64,000 bases of DNA from Kineosporia aurantiaca JCM 3230. GTDB lineage: Bacteria > Actinomycetota > Actinomycetes > Actinomycetales > Kineosporiaceae. The stretch lies in assembly GCA_000719025.1 (NCBI GenBank), contig JODP01000001.1, forward strand, positions 744,001 to 808,000, given 5' to 3'. The notes beneath the pieces were generated by a model that saw only the letters and a program-made list of their open reading frames with translations, did not search any database and was not told where the DNA came from. Position numbers and translations under genes: made by a program. This document shows, piece by piece, positions 42,389 through 54,516 of this stretch; position 1 is the stretch's first letter, and each line of letters opens with the position of its first letter.

Positions 42389-43312
42389 ATGAATCGACGC
42401 AGGATGGTCGTCGCCACGGCCCTGGTCTCCTCAGCCCTGGCGCTGACCGCGTGCGGCGGTGGGAGCGACCCGCTCGACACCTCGAGCGACGCCGGCGGCT
42501 CGTCGGCCGCGCCCTCGGACACCATCACCATCGGCTCGGCCAACTTCTCCGAGAACGTGCTGCTCGCGGACATCTACGCGGGTGCCCTCGAGGCCAAGGG
42601 CGTCAAGGTCAAGACCAAGCTGAACATCGGCTCGCGGGAGACCTACATCCCGGCCCTGCAGGACGGCTCGATCGACCTGCTCCCGGAGTACTCCGGCGCC
42701 CTGCTGTCCTACCTGGACGCGAAGAACACCGCCGTCTCCAGCGAGGACGTGCTCGCCGCGCTGCCCGACCTGCTGCCCCAGGGCCTCGAGGTCCTGGACG
42801 AGTCCGAGGCCCAGGACAAGGACGCGGTGCTGGTCACCAAGGAGACCGCGGCCAAGTACAACCTGAAGTCGATCGGCGACATGGCCGGCAAGAACCTGGT
42901 GCTCGGCGGCCCGCCGGAGTGGAAGACCCGGCCGACCGGTGTGCCCGGCTTCAAGAAGAACTACGGCGTCACGTTCAAGTCGTACAAGTCGCTCGACGCC
43001 GGTGGCCCGCTGACCATCAACGCGCTGAAGAACGGCCAGGTCGACGCGGCCGACGTGTTCAGCACCGACCCGAACATCGCGGCCGAGGGCTGGGTCACCC
43101 TGGCCGACCCGAAGAACCAGTTCGCCGCGCAGAACGTGCTGCCGATCATCAACAAGGAGAAGGCGACCCCGACGGTCACCGACGCCCTGAACGCCGTGTC
43201 GAAGGTGCTGACCACCGACAACCTGGCCGAGATGATGAAGGAAGTCACGCTGGACAAGAAGGAGCCCGAGGCGGTCGCCAAGGAGTTCCTGAGCACCAAC
43301 AGCCTGGGCTAG
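42389..43312 (+). CDS. quaternary-amine ABC importer substrate-binding lipoprotein (OpuCC/OpuAC type)
   Basis: This 307-residue protein starts at ATG 42389 after AGGAG. A lipobox LALTAC-GGG near residue 24 marks it as a lipoprotein. The type II binding fold is shown by ITIGSANFSENVLLADIYAG, YIPALQDGSIDLLPEYSGAL, NLVLGGPPEWKTRPTGVPGF and FSTDPNIAAEGWVTLADP. This family cages trimethylammonium groups with aromatic residues; the exact ligand cannot be told. A terminator follows. Confidence 0.88.
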   Translation: MNRRRMVVATALVSSALALTACGGGSDPLDTSSDAGGSSAAPSDTITIGSANFSENVLLADIYAGALEAKGVKVKTKLNIGSRETYIPALQDGSIDLLPEYSGALLSYLDAKNTAVSSEDVLAALPDLLPQGLEVLDESEAQDKDAVLVTKETAAKYNLKSIGDMAGKNLVLGGPPEWKTRPTGVPGFKKNYGVTFKSYKSLDAGGPLTINALKNGQVDAADVFSTDPNIAAEGWVTLADPKNQFAAQNVLPIINKEKATPTVTDALNAVSKVLTTDNLAEMMKEVTLDKKEPEAVAKEFLSTNSLG

Positions 43313-43329
43313 TTCCTCCCGGCCCGACG

Positions 43330-43365
43330 ATGCCCGCCTCTCTCCCCTACGGAGAGGGCGGGCAT
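43330..43365 (+). terminator. terminator after importer operon
   Basis: ATGCCCGCC-TCTCTCC (43330-43345) pairs with GGAGAGGGCGGGCAT (43351-43365) with one bulge, followed by CGGGTTTTG. Confidence 0.75.
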
Positions 43366-43409
43366 TCGGGTTTTGCGGCGAACCCGAGCGGGGCCGGGTG
43401 GGGCCGGGC

Positions 43410-43586
43410 TCAGCGCGCGCGGGCCTCGGACACCGCCTTCTTCGGCGGCTTCGCGCTGAAGTCATAGGTGGTGAGATCGAGGCGCGTGGCGAAACCCGCG
43501 TCGGACAGCCGCTTCAGCACCACCGGGCAGGTCTTGCACCGGGGCTTGTCCTTGCAGCACTTCTTCTTCGCCTTCTTGACGCCCAT
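43410..43586 (-). CDS. small Cys-rich protein, probably iron-regulated
   Basis: This 58-residue protein reads from ATG 43586 to TGA 43410. It begins MGVKKAKKKCCKDKPRCKTC and continues PVVLKRLSDAGFATRLD. Four cysteines sit in a CC-x5-C-x2-C pattern inside a lysine-rich N-terminus, suggesting an Fe-S or metal site. A -10-like TAATCT lies seven bases before the ATG (probable leaderless start). The iron box at 43597-43615 abuts and partly overlaps this promoter. Similar short CCxxKPRCKxCPVVLxRL proteins occur in actinobacteria without a known function. Confidence 0.75.
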   Translation of the reverse strand: MGVKKAKKKCCKDKPRCKTCPVVLKRLSDAGFATRLDLTTYDFSAKPPKKAVSEARAR

Positions 43587-43596
43587 GCTCCGAAGA

Positions 43597-43615
43597 TTAG
43601 GTGAGGCTGGCCTTA
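43597..43615. promoter_or_regulatory. IdeR/DtxR-like iron box
   Basis: TTAGGTGAGGCTGGCCTTA matches 15 of 19 positions of the DtxR/IdeR consensus TTAGGTTAGGCTAACCTAA. It abuts the -10-like element of the small Cys-rich gene and overlaps the TAA stop of the upstream IclR gene. Confidence 0.6.
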
Positions 43616-44443
43616 TCTCCTAGTCCTGGCCGGTCTGGACATTTTCCCGGCCTCGTGTCTGGAGCCCCCACCGTGCAGCCGACGCTCCAGGGCAGCCGCT
43701 GCGGCCTGCACCGATCCGACCAGTTTGTCCCGCGCCTGATCACCGACCGTCTCGCCGGGGTAGGTGACGGCTACGGCTGCCACCGGATGTCCGTTGTGAT
43801 CGAGCACGGCCACCGCCACCGAGGAGAACCCGGGCGTCACCTCGTCCGTCTCCACCGCGAAGCCGGCCCTACGGACCTCGACCAGACGTCGGCGCACCTC
43901 GGAGAGCGAAGACGGCCCCGAACCCCCAGGCCGCACGAAAGCGTCCTTACTTGGAAACAACGCGCGTACCTGTGCATCCGGCAGGGAGGCGAGCATCGCC
44001 CGTCCACTGGCCGTCAGTTCGCTGGGTAGGCGCACCCCGACGTCGGTTACCAATGGTGGACGTCCGTGGGCACGCTCCTCGATGAGGTACAGCACCTCGC
44101 GGCCGTGCAGCACGCCCAGATGTGCCGTGTGCCCGACGGTGTCCACCAGTCGGGAGAGAACCAGTCGGGAGAGGCGCTGCAGGGGCTCCTGCCGCGAGTA
44201 GGCGGACCCGATCTCGAACGCTGCGACCCCGAGCCCGTAGCGCCGTTCTTCCGGTAGGTGGGTGACGAAACCCTGCTCGATCATCACCGTGAGCAAGTGA
44301 TAGACGCTGCTCCGGGGTAGGCCGAGTTCCCGGCCCAGTGCACCGGCCGGCAACGGCCCCGGAGCCCGGGCCAGCACCCGAAGAATCCCCAGCGCCCGCC
44401 CCGCCGCCGGAACCTGCCCCTCGCCCTCCTCGTGTTTCCGCAC
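43613..44443 (-). CDS. IclR-family regulator of the hut cluster
   Basis: I start it at GTG 44443 (276 residues), where the family HTH begins (AAGRALGILRVLARAPGPLPAGALGRELGLPRSSVYHLLTVM). The effector domain is typical, with SRLVDTVGHTAHLGVLHGREVLYLIEE and LPSELTASGRAMLASL. It is divergent from hutU with the perfect palindrome 44451-44470 between, so it is the likely hut repressor or activator. Confidence 0.9.
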   Translation of the reverse strand: MRKHEEGEGQVPAAGRALGILRVLARAPGPLPAGALGRELGLPRSSVYHLLTVMIEQGFVTHLPEERRYGLGVAAFEIGSAYSRQEPLQRLSRLVLSRLVDTVGHTAHLGVLHGREVLYLIEERAHGRPPLVTDVGVRLPSELTASGRAMLASLPDAQVRALFPSKDAFVRPGGSGPSSLSEVRRRLVEVRRAGFAVETDEVTPGFSSVAVAVLDHNGHPVAAVAVTYPGETVGDQARDKLVGSVQAAAAALERRLHGGGSRHEAGKMSRPARTRR

Positions 44444-44450
44444 GCTCCTA

Positions 44451-44470
44451 GTGTCTCGGATCCGAGACAC
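44451..44470. promoter_or_regulatory. hut operator, 20-bp perfect palindrome
   Basis: GTGTCTCGGATCCGAGACAC is a perfect 20-bp palindrome seven bases upstream of the IclR GTG and 52 bases upstream of hutU. It is the obvious binding site for the adjacent IclR protein. Confidence 0.75.
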
Positions 44471-44522
44471 CAAGCTGGTGGCGGTTCTGTTACCTCTGCG
44501 CCGGCCGGGGTGCAATAGACCC

Positions 44523-46205
<1,683 letters not shown>

Positions 46206-46222
46206 TCATGGACTTCTTCCCC

Positions 46223-46299
46223 CGTGATCATGGACTTTCTCCTCGCTTGGGGACACCTCCCGAAGCCGGAGGCAAGGGGGTTGAAACTCCATGATTACG
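46223..46299. repeat. 77-nt extended inverted-repeat element between hutU and the M20 gene
   Basis: CGTGATCATGGACTTT (46223-46238) pairs, 14 of 16, with AAACTCCATGATTACG (46284-46299). Inside, CTTG (46246-46249)/CAAG (46273-46276) and CCTCC (46256-46260)/GGAGG (46268-46272) form an inner stem. A direct copy of the left end (CGTGATCATGGACTT, 46201-46215) overlaps the hutU stop. The right arm includes the ATG of the next gene. It could be a MITE/REP-like element or an RNA hairpin. Confidence 0.55.
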
Positions 46300-47487
46300 A
46301 AAGGGTTTGGAGAGCGCTGGGCCGCGCTGGAGCCGATCGGGCGGGCCTCGTCGGGCGGGTACCGGCGGTTCGCGTGGACGCCGGAGGACGGCACGCTGCG
46401 CGAATGGTTCGCGGGCGAGGTCCAGGCCCTGGGCCTGGACCTGGTGCTGGACCGAGCCGGGAACCAGTGGGCCTGGTGGGGCGACCCCGACGCGACCCCC
46501 GGCGTGGTTACCGGTAGCCATCTCGACTCGGTGCCCGACGGCGGTGCCTTCGACGGTCCGCTGGGCGTGGTGAGTGCGCTGGCCACGGTGGAATCGCTTC
46601 GGGCCGAAGGGTTCCGGCCCGCGCGGCCGATCGGCGTGGTGAACTTCGTCGACGAGGAGGGCGCCCGTTTCGGCGTGGCCTGCGCCGGGTCCCGGGTGAT
46701 CACCGGGGCGATGACGCCCGAGCGGGCCGCCGGGTTGCGGGACGGTGACGGGACCGAGCTCGGCGAGGCCATGCGCCGGGCCGGGCTGTCGCCCGAGCAT
46801 CTGGGCCGGGACGACGAGATACTGCGCCGGATCGGCTGTTTCGTCGAGCTCCACGTCGAGCAGGGCAAGGCCCTGGCGACCGAGGAGTTCGACGCGGCGG
46901 TCGGGGTCGGGACGGCGATCTGGCCGCATGGGCGCTGGCGCTTCGACTTCCCGGGCGAGGCGAACCACGCCGGCACCACCCGGCTGGCCGACCGCAACGA
47001 CCCGATGCTGGCCTACGCCTCGACCGTGCTGGCGGCCCGGCGGTTCGCGGCCGACAACGAGGCCGTCGCCACCTTCGGCAAATTGCTGGTCGAGCCGAAC
47101 GGGGTCAACGCGATCCCCTCGCTGGTGCGGGCCTGGCTGGACGCGCGCGGGCCGGAGGAGACGGACGTCAAGGCGCTGCTGGGCGAGCTGACCTCGTCGG
47201 CCGAGGGGCTGGGCGCAACGGTGAGCGAAGAATCCTGGACCGGGACGACCGCTTTCGATCCGGACCTTGCTTCTCGCCTCAGCCAGACCCTGGGCGGCGC
47301 GCCGCTTCTGGGTACGGGTGCCGGGCATGACGCGGGAATCCTGGCCACCGCGGGAGTGATCACGGGCATGCTGTTCGTGCGCAATCCGACCGGCATCTCG
47401 CACTCCCCCGCCGAGTTCGCCGAAGAGGCGGACTGTTTGGCTGGAGTCGAGGCGTTGACCACGGTGATCCGCGAGCTGGCATCGTGA
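46291..47487 (+). CDS. M20-family amidohydrolase (allantoate/N-carbamoyl amidohydrolase type) in hut operon
   Basis: This 398-residue protein starts at ATG 46291. Metal-site motifs are TGSHLDSVPDGGAFDG, FVDEEGARFG, ELHVEQGKAL and GTGAGHDAGIL. Dimer-domain GEANHAGTTRLADRNDPML is also present. By homology it cleaves amide bonds of N-carbamoyl- or ureido acids. In actinobacterial hut clusters the same gene sits between hutU and hutF, where I infer it replaces HutG as N-formylglutamate deformylase. It overlaps hutF by GTGA. Confidence 0.85.
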   Translation: MITKGFGERWAALEPIGRASSGGYRRFAWTPEDGTLREWFAGEVQALGLDLVLDRAGNQWAWWGDPDATPGVVTGSHLDSVPDGGAFDGPLGVVSALATVESLRAEGFRPARPIGVVNFVDEEGARFGVACAGSRVITGAMTPERAAGLRDGDGTELGEAMRRAGLSPEHLGRDDEILRRIGCFVELHVEQGKALATEEFDAAVGVGTAIWPHGRWRFDFPGEANHAGTTRLADRNDPMLAYASTVLAARRFAADNEAVATFGKLLVEPNGVNAIPSLVRAWLDARGPEETDVKALLGELTSSAEGLGATVSEESWTGTTAFDPDLASRLSQTLGGAPLLGTGAGHDAGILATAGVITGMLFVRNPTGISHSPAEFAEEADCLAGVEALTTVIRELAS

Positions 47488-48812
47488 ACTACTGGGCGCC
47501 CTACGCCTGGCTTCCAACCGGAATAGTTTCGCGGGTAAGGATTTGGGTTACCGCCGAAGGTCTGATCGGCTCCGTAGAATCCGGGGTTGATGCCGCGGAC
47601 GGCGACCGGCGACTGCCTGGGGTGCTGTTGCCCGGCCTGGCCAACGCCCATTCGCATGCGTTCCACCGGGCGCTGCGCGGGCGTACCCATGCCGACGGCG
47701 GATCGTTCTGGACCTGGCGCACGGTCATGTACGAGGTGGCCGGAAAACTCGACCCGGATTCGTATCTCGCGTTGGCCCGAGCGGTCTATGCAGAGATGGC
47801 GCTGGCCGGGATAACCTCGGTGGGCGAGTTCCACTACCTGCATCACGATCGGGACGGCAAGCGGTACGCCGAGCCGAACGTGATGGGCGAGGCCCTGAGG
47901 CAGGCTGCTTCGGACGCCGGGATCCGCCTGACGCTACTCAATACCTGTTATTTGACCGGTGGTCTCACGGCTTCTGGCCATACCCCGCTGGAGGGTGTGC
48001 AGCGGCGGTTCGGGGACGGCGACGCGGAGGCCTGGGCGCTTCGGGTGGCCGACCTGAAGCCTTCGACCGGAATGCGAGTGGGCGCGGCGATTCATTCGGT
48101 CCGGGCGGTTCCGCGCGACCAGTTGGGCACGGTGGCGGCTTTCACGCGTATGGACGCCGGTGAGCAGCTACCGCTCCACGTGCACCTTTCAGAGCAGCCG
48201 GCTGAGAACGAGGCCTGCCTGGCGTACTACGGATTGACGCCCGCCGCCCTACTTGAGGATTCCGGCGTTCTGTCGCCACAAACGTCCCTCATTCACGCAA
48301 CCCACCTCACCGGTGCCGACATCACCGCTCTGAATAACTCTTTCGCCTGTTTCTGCCCGACGACCGAGCGGGATCTGGCCGACGGGATCGGGCCGGCCCG
48401 CGCACTCGCCGACGCGGGAGCAACCATCACCCTGGGCAGTGATCAGCACGCAGTGATCGATCTGTTCGAAGAGGCGCGCGGGCTGGAGATGCACGAACGC
48501 CTCTCGAGCCTGAACCGGGGTCGCTTCTCCCCCGGAGAACTGCTCACCGCGCTGACCGTCGACGGGCAGCGCAGTCTGGGCCGGCCGGAACTGGGGGTGC
48601 TGCAGGCCGGCGCTCCGGCCGACCTGATCGCCGTGCGGCTGGACTCGGTCCGGACCGCGGGGAGCGACCCTGAGCAGATCGCCCTGAGCGCCGTCGGGCC
48701 GGATGTGGATACCGTGCTGGTCGGCGGTGAGGTCGTGGTCAGCGAGGGCCGGCACCGGCTCGGCGACGTCGGGCGGCTGCTCACCCAGGCCCTGGAAACC
48801 CTTTTGGACTGA
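47484..48812 (+). CDS. hutF: formimidoylglutamate deiminase
   Basis: This 442-residue protein starts at GTG 47484 overlapping the M20 stop. The amidohydrolase TIM barrel shows LPGLANAHSHAFHRALRG (HxH), LHVHLSEQPAENEACL, IHATHL and ITLGSDQHAVIDLFEEAR. HutF turns N-formimidoylglutamate into N-formylglutamate and ammonia, the step before the presumed M20 deformylase. Confidence 0.9.
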   Translation: MNYWAPYAWLPTGIVSRVRIWVTAEGLIGSVESGVDAADGDRRLPGVLLPGLANAHSHAFHRALRGRTHADGGSFWTWRTVMYEVAGKLDPDSYLALARAVYAEMALAGITSVGEFHYLHHDRDGKRYAEPNVMGEALRQAASDAGIRLTLLNTCYLTGGLTASGHTPLEGVQRRFGDGDAEAWALRVADLKPSTGMRVGAAIHSVRAVPRDQLGTVAAFTRMDAGEQLPLHVHLSEQPAENEACLAYYGLTPAALLEDSGVLSPQTSLIHATHLTGADITALNNSFACFCPTTERDLADGIGPARALADAGATITLGSDQHAVIDLFEEARGLEMHERLSSLNRGRFSPGELLTALTVDGQRSLGRPELGVLQAGAPADLIAVRLDSVRTAGSDPEQIALSAVGPDVDTVLVGGEVVVSEGRHRLGDVGRLLTQALETLLD

Positions 48813-48825
48813 AAGAAGGCACCTC

Positions 48826-50013
48826 GTGAGTCATCTGGTCACCGGCATCGGCCAGCTCGTCACGAACGACCCGGCGGTCGGCGACGGCTCGCCGCTGGGG
48901 CTCTTGGAGCACGCGGCGATCGTGGTGGAGGACGACCGGATCGCCTGGGTGGGAAGCGCGTCCACCGCCCCTTCCGCGGACACCTCCACCGACCTGACCG
49001 GACGGGCGGTCGTCCCCGGTTTTGTCGACTCTCATTCACATTTGGTGTTCGCGGGCGACCGCGCGGGCGAGTTCGCGGCCCGGATGACGGGTGAGCCGTA
49101 CACCGGGGGTGGGATCGCGACCACGATGGCGGCGACCCGCGCGGCGAGCGACGAGGAACTGCTCGCACACGTGCGGTCGCTGGTGGCCGAGATGCGCGCG
49201 CAGGGCACCACGACGGTCGAGATCAAGAGCGGTTACGGACTGGACGTTGAGGAGGAGGCCCGCGCGCTGCGGATCGCCGCCCAGGTCACGTCCGAAGTCA
49301 CCTTCCTTGGCGCACACGTCGTTCCGCCGGCGATGCGGGACCGGCGGGACGAGTACGTAAAGTTGGTAGCCGGGGAAATGCTCGAGGCCTGCGCTCCGTA
49401 CGCCCGGTGGGCCGACGTGTTCTGCGAGCCTGCCAGCACCTACGCGTTCGACGGCGACGAGACCCGAACCGTGCTGACCGCCTGTGCCGCAGCCGGTCTG
49501 GAACTGCGCGTGCACGGAAACCAGCTCTCAGCCGGGCCCGGTGTCCAGATTGCCGTGGAACTGGACGCTGCGAGCGTCGATCATTGCACCCATCTGACCG
49601 ACGCCGACGTGGCCGCCCTGGGATCGGCGGGTAGCCGCCTTGATCTGGAGAACCCCGCCACCGGAACGGTCTCCACCTTGCTACCGGGCGTCGAGTTCTC
49701 CACCCGCTCGCCCTATCCGGACGCCCGGCGGCTGCTGGCCGCGGGCGCGGTGGTCGCTCTGGCCAGCGACTGCAACCCGGGCAGCTGCTTCACCTCGTCG
49801 ATGCCGCTGGTGATCGCGCTGGCCGTGCGGGAGATGGGGATGAGCCCGGCCGAGGCGCTCTGGTCGGCCACCCTGGGTGGGGCAATAGCATTGCGGCGCA
49901 ACGACATCGGCCGGATCCGCGTGGGTGCCCGGGCCGATCTGACCGTGCTGGACGCGCCCTCGTACCTGCACCTGGCCTACCGGCCCGGCGTTCCTCTGGC
50001 CCGGGCCCTCTAG
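48826..50013 (+). CDS. hutI: imidazolonepropionase
   Basis: I choose GTG 48826 (395 residues), seven bases after GAAAGAAGG. Motifs are FVDSHSHLVFAGDRAGEF, TTVEIKSGYGL, FLGAHVVPPAM, VHGNQLS, ENPATGTVSTLLPG and ASDCNPGSCFTSSMPLV. It opens the imidazolone ring to give formimidoylglutamate. Its TAG stop overlaps the stop of the convergent GNAT gene (CTAG). Confidence 0.93.
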   Translation: MSHLVTGIGQLVTNDPAVGDGSPLGLLEHAAIVVEDDRIAWVGSASTAPSADTSTDLTGRAVVPGFVDSHSHLVFAGDRAGEFAARMTGEPYTGGGIATTMAATRAASDEELLAHVRSLVAEMRAQGTTTVEIKSGYGLDVEEEARALRIAAQVTSEVTFLGAHVVPPAMRDRRDEYVKLVAGEMLEACAPYARWADVFCEPASTYAFDGDETRTVLTACAAAGLELRVHGNQLSAGPGVQIAVELDAASVDHCTHLTDADVAALGSAGSRLDLENPATGTVSTLLPGVEFSTRSPYPDARRLLAAGAVVALASDCNPGSCFTSSMPLVIALAVREMGMSPAEALWSATLGGAIALRRNDIGRIRVGARADLTVLDAPSYLHLAYRPGVPLARAL

Positions 50014-50561
50014 CGCCAGGCTTCGTTAACCACCTGGTAGAGCACCGCGTCCTGCCACTCGCCGTCGATCTGCAGATACTTCGGGGCCAGGCCGATCCGG
50101 TCGAACCCGTTCTTCTCCAGCACCCGCTGCGAGCGCAGGTTGTGCACCAAGGTGTTCGCCCCGAGGCGGTGCAGGTTCAGTGCGGTGAACGACAGCCGCT
50201 GCACCGCCTCGACGGCGCTGGTCGCAACGCCCTTACCCCCGGCCGACTCGGCTACCCAGTAGCCGACGTCACCGGAGTGCAGGGCGCCGCGGACGATGTT
50301 GTTCACGTTGATCCGGCCGACCAGCTCGCCGTCGACCAGAATGACGCAGGGCAGGTGGATCCCGCCGGTGTAAAGAAGCAGGGCGTCGTCGACGATCCGG
50401 CGCTGCCCCTCGACGGTGAAATACTCCTCTTCCCGGGCGGGCTCCCACGGCTTCAGGAACTCGCGGTTCGCCCGGACCAGCCGGGCCAGCGGCGCCGCGT
50501 CCTCCTCACGGAGGATGCGAACGACTACACCGGTGTCCTCAGGTGAACTCACGCTGGTCAA
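50010..50561 (-). CDS. GNAT acetyltransferase (RimJ/RimL type)
   Basis: This 183-residue protein is a GNAT fold of the RimJ/L branch: VVRILREEDAAPLARLVRANREFLKPWEP, then GDVGYWVAESAGGKGVATSAVEAV as the acetyl-CoA loop, and LNLHRLGANTLVHNLRSQRVLEKNGFDRIG. Such enzymes acetylate protein N-termini or small amines. Its stop overlaps that of hutI with no room for a terminator. Confidence 0.9.
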   Translation of the reverse strand: MTSVSSPEDTGVVVRILREEDAAPLARLVRANREFLKPWEPAREEEYFTVEGQRRIVDDALLLYTGGIHLPCVILVDGELVGRINVNNIVRGALHSGDVGYWVAESAGGKGVATSAVEAVQRLSFTALNLHRLGANTLVHNLRSQRVLEKNGFDRIGLAPKYLQIDGEWQDAVLYQVVNEAWR

Positions 50562-50628
50562 TGTAGGACGTCCGGGGCCGGCTGAGGAGGTCGGGTACGC
50601 CTCTTCGGGTCACTCTTCAGGCGGCTCT

Positions 50629-51690
50629 TCAGGCGACCGGACCGGCCGGACCGACCGGACCGGGGATGACGACCTGGCCGGTGCGGGCGCTGATCCGGGC
50701 CGCGTCGAGCACCTCGGTCGAGGCGATGGCATCGCGCGGGTCGACCGGCACCTCGCCCTCGCCCCGGACCGCGGCCGCGAACGCTGGGTAGTACGTGTCC
50801 CATCGACCCCGTTCGGTCGGGATCGGAGTGCCCGCGTCGCCCCGGTAGAGGCGGCCGTAGCTGCTCTCCGGCTCCACTCCCCAGCGGTCGCCCGCGGTGG
50901 CCGGGTTCAGACCCTGGATCAGCAGTTCCTCCTGACCCTCCATCGGCTTGTTCAGGACGAACGAGCCGTTGCTGCCGCTGACCCGGTAGCGGGGACCGGG
51001 CGCGCCCTCGACCCAGTTGCCGATCAGGTGACTTAAGACGCCGTTCTGGTGCCGGATGGCGACGAAGAAGCGCGAGTCCAGCTCGCCCTCGGCGGTGGTG
51101 TCCAGCTCGGCGTAGACCGTGACGGCCGGGCCGAACAGGTAGAGGGCCTGGTCGACCAGGTGGCTGCCGAAGTCGCGAAGGATGCCGCCGCCGGCCGCGG
51201 GCGGGGTGCCCTGCGGGTCGAACCGCTCGAATCGGGACTCGAACCGGTACACGTCGCCCAGCCGGCCCTCTTCGACCAGCTTCTTCACGGTCAGCAGGTC
51301 CGCGTCCCACCGGCGGTTCTGGTAGACGGAAAGCTTCACCCCGGCCTGCTCGGCCGCCTCGACCGCGCCCCGGGCGGCGATCGCGTCCAGCGCGAACGGC
51401 TTGTCGCTGACCACGGCCAGCCCCAGACCGATGGCCTCGTGCACCAGCGGGGTGTGGGTCTCGGCAGGTGTGGAGATCGCCACCGCGTGGGCACCGGCCG
51501 CCTTCAGCTCGCTCAGCGAGGCGAAGGTGGGCACGCCCGGGTACAGCTGGGCGACCTCCGCCTGCCGCTCCGGGGACCGGGTGACCACGCCCGCGAACTG
51601 CACACCCTCGGCAGCCGCGATCAAGGGGGCGTGGAAGTACTTGCCGCCGAAGCCGAACCCGGCCAGACCGATCTTCACGTCATCCGTCAC
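50629..51690 (-). CDS. Gfo/Idh/MocA-family oxidoreductase
   Basis: I start it at GTG 51690 (VTDDVKIGLAGFGFGGKYFH; 353 residues). The NAD(P) fold with AISTPAETHTPLVHEAIGLGLAVVSDKPFALD carries the catalytic-type Lys of the DKP motif. GGGILRDFGSHLVDQALYLFG is the second-domain signature. The substrate is probably a sugar or polyol. The N-terminal GFGFGGKYFHAP form is the YdgJ/MviM-like variant. It is divergent from the ABC exporter gene. Confidence 0.88.
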   Translation of the reverse strand: MTDDVKIGLAGFGFGGKYFHAPLIAAAEGVQFAGVVTRSPERQAEVAQLYPGVPTFASLSELKAAGAHAVAISTPAETHTPLVHEAIGLGLAVVSDKPFALDAIAARGAVEAAEQAGVKLSVYQNRRWDADLLTVKKLVEEGRLGDVYRFESRFERFDPQGTPPAAGGGILRDFGSHLVDQALYLFGPAVTVYAELDTTAEGELDSRFFVAIRHQNGVLSHLIGNWVEGAPGPRYRVSGSNGSFVLNKPMEGQEELLIQGLNPATAGDRWGVEPESSYGRLYRGDAGTPIPTERGRWDTYYPAFAAAVRGEGEVPVDPRDAIASTEVLDAARISARTGQVVIPGPVGPAGPVA

Positions 51691-51939
51691 GGGTTGATCG
51701 TATGCAGCCGGACGGCTCCGCGGTGGATCCGGGGGCCCGGTTCCGGAGCGCTCGTTCGGCCGAGGGCGAACCGGCGGAAGCAGGGCCGCCGGGCGGACGT
51801 TGCCACGCTCGAGCACGGGTGAGCCGGGTCCTGGCCCCGGCCCGTCGGCCGTCGCGGTGATTGTCGGAGGGCGCGGGTACGGTCGGTCCAGCGAATCGGA
51901 ACCGTTTCGACGATTGTGGAGCGAGGGAGAGGGGGCGGC

Positions 51940-54129
<2,190 letters not shown>

Positions 54130-54281
54130 CGCCGACCAGGACGGTCCGGTCGGGTCCGGCCGGGTCGGGTTGGCCTGGTCGGGTCAGGTCAGGCAGGACC
54201 CGGGTCAGAGGCCGAGAAAGCGTCGGCCGGACCGGCCTCATCTGGTTCCGCCGCCCGAGCGTCACCGGATCTCGAGGCAGA

Positions 54282-54464
54282 TCAGCGGGATTCTCGAGAA
54301 GCCACGATGGTCGCGGCCAGATGCGACCAGGCGGTGACCAGCTGGGTCAAGCCAAGCCGGGTCCGGCGCGGATCGTAGCCCGGGCGGCGGGTGGCGCTGA
54401 GGCCGAACAGTGGGCCGGCCGCCGCTCCGGCGATCAAACAACCGAACTGCCTTCTGTCGTCCAT
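54282..54464 (-). CDS. small protein of unknown function, start set by mirror-image promoter
   Basis: This 60-residue frame starts at ATG 54464 (MDDRRQFGCLIAGAAAGPLF), with one short hydrophobic stretch (GCLIAGAAAGPLFGLSA) and a basic C-terminal half. Alone it would not be convincing. However, the CAGACT/TTGACA promoter set before it is the exact mirror image of that driving the divergent HTH gene, with seven bases from -10 to ATG in both cases. That symmetry argues it is expressed from a leaderless mRNA. Confidence 0.5.
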   Translation of the reverse strand: MDDRRQFGCLIAGAAAGPLFGLSATRRPGYDPRRTRLGLTQLVTAWSHLAATIVASRESR

Positions 54465-54467
54465 ACG

Positions 54468-54513
54468 TGTCAGTCTGGGTTGACAGATGTGGGCGTGTCA
54501 ACCCAGACTGACA
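54468..54513. promoter_or_regulatory. mirror-image divergent promoter/operator
   Basis: TGTCAGTCTGGGTTGACA (54468-54485) and its exact reverse complement (54496-54513) flank a 10-base centre. Each half holds a -35 TTGACA for one direction and a -10 CAGACT for the other, spacing 18. The flanking ATGs at 54464 and 54517 are each three bases outside the repeat. Each half is itself a TGTCA-N8-TGACA dyad, a likely repressor site. Confidence 0.75.
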
Positions 54514-54516
54514 GGC

